Source of the DNA: Zygnema cylindricum
Taxonomy: Eukaryota; Streptophyta; Zygnematophyceae; Zygnematales; Zygnemataceae
Length of the DNA: 11,492 nt
Direction of reading: 5' to 3'
Assembly (NCBI GenBank): GCA_037447655.1
Contig: JBBHKE010002258.1
Span: 1 to 11,492 of the forward strand
In this document: piece after piece, positions 7,601 to 11,492 of the stretch
Numbering within the stretch: the first letter of the stretch is position 1
How the letters are laid out: every line of letters starts with the position of its first letter
Program-made: the position numbers and the translations under genes
The notes under the pieces: model-generated
What the model saw: only the letters and a program-made list of their open reading frames with translations
Told to the model about the DNA's origin: nothing
Databases searched by the model: none

Positions 7601-8175
7601 TTTCATAAAACTACTTTTTGGGGTAGTGACGGCCGATCGGAATGGGCCATAATGCTAGTTGAAATGAAAAACACTCCAACGATTTTTCAAAAAATCATGG
7701 ACTTAATCCTCGAGGGTTGTAAGTTAGCTAGGTGTTACATAAATGACCTCGTCATTACCTCCGCTACTATGGAAGAGCATGCGGCTCACATCGAATGGGT
7801 ATTCACTGAATTGAAAAGAGTTGAATGAAAGTGTCTTTCTACCAAACGCACCTTTGGAGCCGAGGGAATTCCTTACCTTGGCCATTTTATCTCGATTGAG
7901 GGGATCACTCCTCTTGAAGCAAAGGTAGAGGCAATCTGTAAATTTCCTGCTCACAAAGACCTTACAAGTCTAGGAGCCTTTCTCGAACTTGCTAATTATT
8001 ATCGCAGGTTCGTATCTAATTTCAGTACCATTGCATCTCCTTTAAACGACCTCCTTAAGAAGGAAGTGGCCTTCACATGGGGTCCCGATCAGATTTTTGC
8101 ATTTCAAAAATTTAAATCGCCTTATCGAGCACTCCGATTATCTGTCCTCCCTATCACAAACTCCCTTATTCTCTA
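7592..8175 (+). pseudogene. Gypsy reverse transcriptase, palm to thumb (YIND in place of YIDD)
   Basis: The frame reads HKTTFWGSDG and then EWAIMLVEMKNTPTIFQKIM, the gypsy P-F-G-L-x-N-A-P-x-x-F-Q block with drift. CYINDLVI follows, with the Tyr codon at 7736-7738. The family has Y-x-DD, so the first catalytic Asp is Asn (codon 7742-7744), which would abolish polymerase activity. A TGA at 7826-7828 is followed in the same frame by YLGHFISIEGITPLEAKVEA, LANYYRRFVSNFSTIASPLN and VAFTWGPDQIFAFQKFK, the thumb and connection. Only one stop occurs before the frame is lost at about 8175. Confidence 0.92.
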
Positions 8176-8640
8176 CAGATAGATTTTGGAAAACTCGGGC
8201 TCGTTGCAAATTTAACACAAAGAGAGCTGAACGGAGAGGAATACCTAGTTGCTTACGCGAGTAGAAGTAATAACTGTGCTGAATCAAATTATAGGAGCTA
8301 CAAAGTGGAGTGTCTAGCCCCGATTTGAGGACTAGTTCACTTCCGTCATTATTTGTACGAAAAACCTTTCACACTCCTAAGTGACTGTCAACCCTTGCAT
8401 TGGCTGATGTATAACGATAAACTTTCCGAAAAGCTAGCCTGATGGGCTTTAATTTTACAATAATATGACGTTGAAATAATTCACCGACCTGGTTTGCTTA
8501 ATCTAAATGCAGACGGCATTTCCCAAAATCCTTTACCTCGAACGAGGGATAACGAAATTCGACATGATTTCAACAATGATGATGTTCCTGTCATGTCAGT
8601 GGGTTCTTATCATACTTACTCTCTTGCATCTATTTAGACC
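8176..8640 (+). pseudogene. Gypsy RNase H with all three acidic residues kept
   Basis: After a shift at about 8175 the frame reads QIDFGKLGLVANLTQRELNG, then EYLVAYASRSNN, KVECLAPI, HFRHYLYEKPFTLLSDCQPL and IIHRPGLLNLNADGISQNP. Asp (8182-8184), Glu (8308-8310) and Asp (8383-8385) correspond to the RNase H catalytic acids. Stops are at 8326-8328 (conserved Trp position), 8440-8442, 8461-8463 and 8635-8637. RNase H removes the RNA strand during cDNA synthesis. The ADGIS segment is the usual end of the domain (family: ADxLSR). Confidence 0.9.
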
Positions 8641-8739
8641 ATTCGTCCCACCTTAAATCCTTGGCATGATGGGCCTCTCATTCTTTTCCAATCCTCCCAG
8701 ACCTTCAGGTCAGGCACTACCTTTGACGAAGAAGACAGA

Positions 8740-9138
8740 GTGAAAAAGAGAGCAAAAAATTACTTGTGGCTCGGAGGATCTTGTGTTTGTTTGCTAGCGA
8801 ACGGAAGCTATAGGCACGTCCCACGGCCTACCGAACTTCTTTCTCAAATTGAGCAGATTCAAACCAAGCTTGGTCACTACAGTACTAAGCGGACGTTAGG
8901 CCTAGTTCAAGCACGGTATTGGTGGTCAAAAATGCAAGCCGATGTTGCAGCTATTATACACAAGTGTGCCACCTGCGACCTGTTGTCTTTTTGGAAAGCT
9001 TTAAATCTCAAAGCAGCGCAGCTGCTTTACAGACAAAGCAGCGCAGCTGCTATACAGACAGAGCAGCGCAGCTGCTATACAACAGAGCAGCGCAGCTGCT
9101 ATAAAGCAGAGCAGCGCAACAGCAGAGCAGGGCAGTAG
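8740..9138 (+). pseudogene. Gypsy integrase zinc finger fused to a repeat-encoded tail
   Basis: This frame is collinear with RNase H. It reads GSYRHVPRPTELLSQIEQIQ, then TKLGHYSTKRTLGL and YWWSKMQADVAAIIHKCATC. This is the HHCC zinc finger of gypsy integrase, with GH and CxxC present. The first His is replaced by Gln (QTKLGH for HxxLGH). From about 8990 the frame enters the 24-25 bp tandem repeat and encodes Gln/Ser/Ala/Arg/Cys-rich sequence (AAQLLYRQSSAAAIQTEQRS) until the stop at 9138. The tail is a by-product of the repeat, not an integrase core. Confidence is high for the finger; the fusion is a rearrangement. Confidence 0.88.
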
Positions 9139-9170
9139 CAGAGCAGCGTAGCAACGAAGCAGCAACAGAG
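9012..9170. repeat. GC-rich minisatellite of 24-25 bp units, each a hairpin
   Basis: AGCAGCGCAGCTGCT occurs exactly at 9012-9026, 9037-9051, 9062-9076 and 9086-9100, and partially from 9110 (start spacings 25, 25, 24, 24). Each copy is an inverted repeat, AGCAGC-GCA-GCTGCT, able to form a 6-bp stem with a 3-base loop, and contains the palindrome CAGCTG. From about 9119 it degenerates into AGCAGAGCAG-type sequence. It sits at the broken end of the gypsy integrase. Confidence 0.92.
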
Positions 9171-9204
9171 ACAGGACAAGGCAACCACGTGTATATTTGA
9201 TATG

Positions 9205-9216
9205 GTCCGTACGGAC
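9205..9216. other. 12-bp perfect palindrome GTCCGTACGGAC
   Basis: This is a perfect inverted repeat between the two minisatellites. Its centre is GTAC, the core of the decamer array further right. The function is unknown and it may be coincidental. Confidence 0.6.
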
Positions 9217-9275
9217 AACGCAACATCTGATATTTTTGTACAGGATAGAGTAACTGCAATAGATACGATTCTAGT

Positions 9276-9394
9276 CAACTTAGTGGAAACTCAGTGGTAA
9301 CTTAGTGGGTAACTTAGTGGTAGCTTAGTGATAGCTTAGTGGTAGCTTAGTGGTAGCTCAGTGGTAGCTTGACAAATTAGTGGTAGCTTAGTGG
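9276..9394 (+). repeat. 11-bp minisatellite with an A-box-like unit (TAGCTTAGTGG)
   Basis: Ten tandem copies end in AGTGG or AGTGA: units begin at 9276, 9287, 9298, 9310, 9321, 9332, 9343, 9354, 9365 (expanded to 19 bp) and 9384. Units at 9332, 9343, 9354 and 9384 match the RNA polymerase III A-box consensus TRGCNNAGYGG exactly. The stretch at 9354 reads TAGCTCAGTGGTAGC, like a tRNA D-arm. The earlier units have TAACTTAGTGG. No complete tRNA can be folded here. Confidence 0.92.
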
Positions 9395-9697
9395 TTTGAC
9401 GTACCTCTCAAGTACACTAGTGTTGCCAGTTCAACACAAGTATTAGACTAAGGACTCGGAACATATCATGTATCCAGATTTCTTAGTAGTAAAACTACAA
9501 ACTGTTTTTGGGAAACTTCTGAGTATTATATCTTGAGTGTTATCGCGTCAATTGTGCTATAACTTTGGGAGTTATCATTGTTTATGTTACTCTATACTCT
9601 GATAGAGTTTTGTGAGGCTTGGATGCTTGTATAAGAATTGGTGAGAACTTAAGAACAACTGTTTGGTAGGATTCTTCATAGCTTCTAAGAGTGTATC
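9395..9697 (+). other. Leader/possible 5' LTR region of Copia-C
   Basis: This non-coding sequence lies immediately upstream of the Copia-C gag. A TGTTG at 9421 could be an LTR start, but I see no matching CA end with a clear primer-binding site before the ATG. Only the last 20 or so bases before the ATG resemble the Copia-B leader. It also holds a weak B-box-like AGTTCAACACA at 9428-9438. Confidence 0.4.
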
Positions 9698-10000
9698 ATG
9701 TCTACTTCTACTACTACTGCTGCTCCTCCACCTGCACCGGTGGTTGTAGAACAACAGGTTTTTGGCTTGTCATCAAGAATTCCTATCTTTTCCGGGGATA
9801 AGTATGTTTACAGGGCGGATATGGTGGAAACATATTTTGAAAATGTCAATCTTTTGGATATATTGGATGGTTCGCTTGATGAATCTGATCCATCATGGTC
9901 TAAGAAAAATACGCAAGCTCGTTCTATTCTGAAGTTTTGTATATCTGAGAACTTAGCTATGTCTCAGATAAAGATGAAAAAAACGATGCTGAAAATGTAA
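9698..10000 (+). pseudogene. Copia-C truncated gag (UBN2-type N-terminus)
   Basis: An ATG at 9698 opens 100 codons: MSTSTTTAAPPPAPVVVEQQ, then RIPIFSGDKYVYRADMVETY, LDGSLDESDPSWSKKN and LKFCISENLAMSQIKMKK. It aligns collinearly with the Copia-B gag at 5615-5235 (shared MSTS, VVVE, SRIPIF, LDGSLDE, CIS-x-NL, IK-x-KK). That agreement supports this start and the copia assignment. The reading frame is intact, but gag is cut after KIKxKK, where the family continues with the W-x-x-L region. A stop at 9998-10000 follows, and the next sequence is the GTAC array. It is therefore a 5' fragment of a copia element with no zinc knuckle or pol. Confidence 0.88.
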
Positions 10001-10019
10001 TAAAATGCATATCGGACTA

Positions 10020-10224
10020 CATAGCCGTACCTTTTCGTACATTTGCGTACTGTGTTCGTACATTTCAGTAATTTTACACTTATTAAGGGGGGTTTCAGGA
10101 ATTTTAGGGTAAGTTCTCGTGCATTCTCATATATATATGTTGAAAAGCCAACTTATATTCGTACATTTACGGACAGTGGCCGTTATTTTTCGTTATTTTG
10201 ACGGTTATTATTCTAAGTTTTTAG
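10020..10224. repeat. Left half of a ~10-bp periodic GTAC array
   Basis: GTAC or GTA begins at 10027, 10037, 10047, 10058 and 10068, i.e. spacings 10, 10, 11, 10. The intervening bases follow GTACATTTNC. Another copy is at 10161. The array is interrupted by the hAT-like insertion whose target duplication begins at 10217. There is no coding content. Confidence 0.75.
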
Positions 10225-10242
10225 TAGTGTTGTGTATCGGTA
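10225..10242 (+). repeat. Left terminal inverted repeat of the hAT-like element
   Basis: TAGTGTTGTGTATCGGTA, 18 bases, identical to the reverse complement of 11080-11097. The adjacent octamer outside is the left copy of the target duplication. Confidence 0.9.
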
Positions 10243-10310
10243 TGGATTTGCCGATAACCGATATGAACCTTTTTCGGGTACCCGATAATTGATATATTGG
10301 TACGATATAT

Positions 10311-10379
10311 CGTTATCGGTGTTATCGCCGATAAATAGCCTATATTTATCGGTATATATTGGCGATAACACCGATAACG
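10311..10379. repeat. Long imperfect hairpin in the hAT-like element
   Basis: The arm 10311-10337 and the arm 10343-10379 are complementary except for one mismatch and a small inserted GTATAT-type bulge. The inner part CGATAAATA / TATTTATCG pairs perfectly around a GCCTA loop. The arms are built from TTATCGGTGTTATCG and its complement, the same motif found next to the right terminus. Subterminal repeats of this kind are common transposase-binding regions in hAT elements. Confidence 0.8.
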
Positions 10380-10509
10380 ATAACTATTGGCGATATATGT
10401 ACGCCATATAAATGTACAGCCTATACATTCAACTATACATCATATTCCCCGGACATAAATTACAGTAGCTGCCATTAGGTCTGTACGGTTCTGGTACGAA
10501 TAAAAAAAA

Positions 10510-10810
10510 ACGATGTACCTTTCACATCTGACGCCACGGCTTTGTCCCTTCTTCCTCGAGATCCACTGGAGGCTTGCCACGTGTCAATCTGTCTGCTTCG
10601 TTGGCATAAGCTGCCAAAAGAGCCATTCCAGGATGTCCGCGCTCACGCTGGCTGTCCGCTCGCATTCTCTCATTCCAAGTCGTCCGTTCGATATCGGCAG
10701 CGCGCAGAATGTTATTTTGCGTCCGTTGTACTTTGTGTCCGCCGTCTTTTTTCAGTTCCATGTTCACCAATTAGCCGGTACAGTTCTGTGGGTTGCCGTA
10801 AAATTTCTGT
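10510..10810. other. GC-richer core of the hAT-like element, possible captured sequence
   Basis: This block is visibly richer in G and C than the AT-rich DNA on both sides. It is open in several frames, including a minus-strand stretch 10770-10522 (82 codons) reading HKVQRTQNNILRAADIERTT, then RADSQRERGHPGMALLAAYA and KPPVDLEEEGTKPWRQM. The residues look like an ordinary charged soluble protein, but I recognise no family and no hAT transposase motif. Plus-strand frames over the same bases are Cys/Ser/Phe-rich and less protein-like. It could be a captured host exon, a transposase relic, or simply GC-rich DNA lacking stops. Confidence 0.4.
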
Positions 10811-10891
10811 TCAGTTGACAAGCCAAAGTTTCATGTGCTGCGTTTCCCGTAAAGATATTCAGTTATATAGTTAAGGAACAGGTTCGTATAT

Positions 10892-10903
10892 GTGGCATGC
10901 CAC
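10892..10903. other. 12-bp perfect palindrome GTGGCATGCCAC
   Basis: This perfect inverted repeat lies in the AT-rich right part of the hAT-like element and is flanked by TATA-rich sequence on both sides. No function can be assigned from sequence alone. Confidence 0.6.
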
Positions 10904-11079
10904 GCTATATAATATAAATTTTATAATACAATATATAATATGGTACTATAGTATGCGTACTATATATTATTGATGTTATCGTCGATATGGAATTTGTTGG
11001 TCTCGGACCGATATATCGGGACCTCTGACCGTTTGATAACCGATAACTATCGGTATCGGTGTTATCGCGATAACTTTTT

Positions 11080-11097
11080 TACCGATACACAACACTA
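11080..11097 (-). repeat. Right terminal inverted repeat of the hAT-like element
   Basis: Exact reverse complement of 10225-10242. Just inside it are TTATCGCGATAA and TATCGGTATCGGTGTTATCG, the same motifs as in the left hairpin. Confidence 0.9.
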
Positions 11098-11105
11098 GTT
11101 TTAAG

Positions 11106-11415
11106 GGTACGTTTTTGTACTTTTCCGTATATTTCAGTTATACGGACTGACATTTTTCGTACATTTACGTACATCATCCGTATATTTCAGTACGTTTAGG
11201 GTTATTGGTGTGGGGATTTTAAGGTGTTTAGGGTACTTCCCGTGCATTTCGTACATTCCGGTAAATTGCAGTACAGATGCCTTACATTTCTGTACTCCTA
11301 GGTTTTATACGGTACAACTTTTGTACATTTGTGTACACTTTCGTATGTTTTTTCCGTACGTTTTTGGATTTTTAGGGTTAAGGGGACGACTTTCGTACGT
11401 TTTCGTGCATCGTAC
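11106..11415. repeat. Right half of the ~10-bp periodic GTAC array
   Basis: GTAC starts at 11107, 11117, 11159, 11169, 11190, 11233, 11251, 11271, 11292, 11312, 11323, 11333, 11356, 11395 and 11412, with GTAT/GTGC/GTAA variants at 11127, 11180, 11242, 11261, 11343 and 11405 filling the gaps. Spacings are mostly 9-11 bases. Two about 52-bp units (from 11107 and from 11159) share CCGTATATTTCAGT. Single TTTAGGG units lie at 11195, 11227 and 11371. There is no coding content. Confidence 0.75.
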
Positions 11416-11492
11416 AGCGAAAACTAACGAACTGTATGAAAGTAACGAAACATAGGAAGATAAAATATATGGGTTCATATGCTCCAACCCCT

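Larger units (their letters stand above)
7592..8990 (+). mobile_element. Truncated Ty3/gypsy retrotransposon pol remnant
   Basis: In order, this encodes RT (from just before the catalytic box), RNase H and the integrase zinc-binding domain, the Ty3/gypsy order. Gag, protease, the RT fingers, the integrase core and both LTRs are absent. There is one frame change near 8175 and only about five stops over 1.4 kb, so it has decayed less than the copia remnants. At about 8990 the reading frame runs straight into a GC-rich tandem repeat, which marks the truncation or rearrangement point. Confidence 0.92.
10217..11105. mobile_element. Nonautonomous hAT-like element with 8-bp target duplication
   Basis: Bases 10225-10242 (TAGTGTTGTGTATCGGTA) are the exact inverted copy of 11080-11097. 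The flanking octamers are GTTTTTAG (10217-10224) and GTTTTAAG (11098-11105), 7 of 8 identical. An 8-bp duplication, ends starting YAGTGTTG and many subterminal CCGATA/TATCGG motifs are characteristic of hAT elements. The 873-bp element lacks a recognisable hAT transposase. It contains a large hairpin on the left, a GC-richer core and an AT-rich right part. It sits inside the GTAC array, so it is younger than the array. Confidence 0.88.

Noticed and set aside
9012-9394. CRISPR-like array of repeats
   Set aside because: Units are contiguous, without unique spacers, in a eukaryotic transposon context; they are minisatellites.
9276-9470. A functional tRNA gene
   Set aside because: D-arm-like units are present, but no anticodon arm, T-arm or acceptor pairing can be assembled.
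9593-9612. CTCTGATA, complement of the initiator-tRNA primer-binding core, upstream of the Copia-C gag
   Set aside because: It is on the wrong strand for the plus-oriented gag and is part of a small hairpin ACTCT-GAT-AGAGT; no LTR end adjoins it.
9421-9657. Possible Copia-C 5' LTR starting TGTTG
   Set aside because: No second LTR copy in the window, no convincing CA end and no primer-binding site, so the boundaries cannot be supported.
9186-10577. CACGTG (G-box) motifs near 9186 and 10573 as promoter elements
   Set aside because: Isolated hexamers inside repeats with no adjacent gene; insufficient support for a regulatory call.

Overview
The window reads as a eukaryotic, AT-rich, gene-poor stretch made almost entirely of decayed, nested transposable elements and simple or tandem repeats. 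I find no intact host gene, no rRNA or tRNA gene, no CRISPR and no bacterial-style operon. The mix of Ty1/copia elements with UBN2-type gag, a Ty3/gypsy pol, a TA-flanked MITE and a hAT-type element is what plant or algal heterochromatin looks like. A non-seed plant or other streptophyte is my best guess from the pol and gag style, but the sequence alone does not settle it.

Layout. 1-254: purine-rich then pyrimidine-rich simple sequence. 255-600: AT-rich, nothing recognisable. 603-2297 (+): Copia-A, the integrase C-terminal domain and most of a reverse transcriptase (RT), with frameshifts and stops. 2298-2778: a purine tract and AT-rich junction. 2779-5615 (-): Copia-B, running backwards from gag (5615) through zinc knuckle, protease, pre-integrase finger and integrase to the first part of RT, so Copia-A and Copia-B converge. 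5616-6138: the upstream side of Copia-B, no gene. 6141-6724: a 584-bp MITE with near-terminal inverted repeats flanked by TA. 7022-7600: two weak CENP-B/pogo-like fragments on opposite strands. 7592-8990 (+): Gypsy RT, RNase H and integrase zinc finger.

9012-9170: a 24-25 bp hairpin minisatellite that continues the gypsy reading frame. 9276-9394: an 11-bp minisatellite whose unit matches the RNA polymerase III A-box / tRNA D-arm consensus. 9698-10000 (+): Copia-C, a truncated gag related to that of Copia-B. 10020-10224 and 11106-11415: a decamer array built on GTAC with roughly helical spacing. The array is interrupted by a nonautonomous hAT-like element (10225-11097) with 18-bp inverted repeats and an 8-bp target duplication (7 of 8 bases match). 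That element carries a GC-richer core that could be captured sequence.

The genes do not work together as a system. They are independent insertions at different stages of decay. The most unusual signals are non-coding: the phased GTAC array, the A-box-like minisatellite and the hairpin minisatellite. Recurrent G-to-A type changes hit conserved codons in both RT genes, turning a catalytic Asp into Asn and Trp codons into stops, which suggests cytosine-deamination decay.
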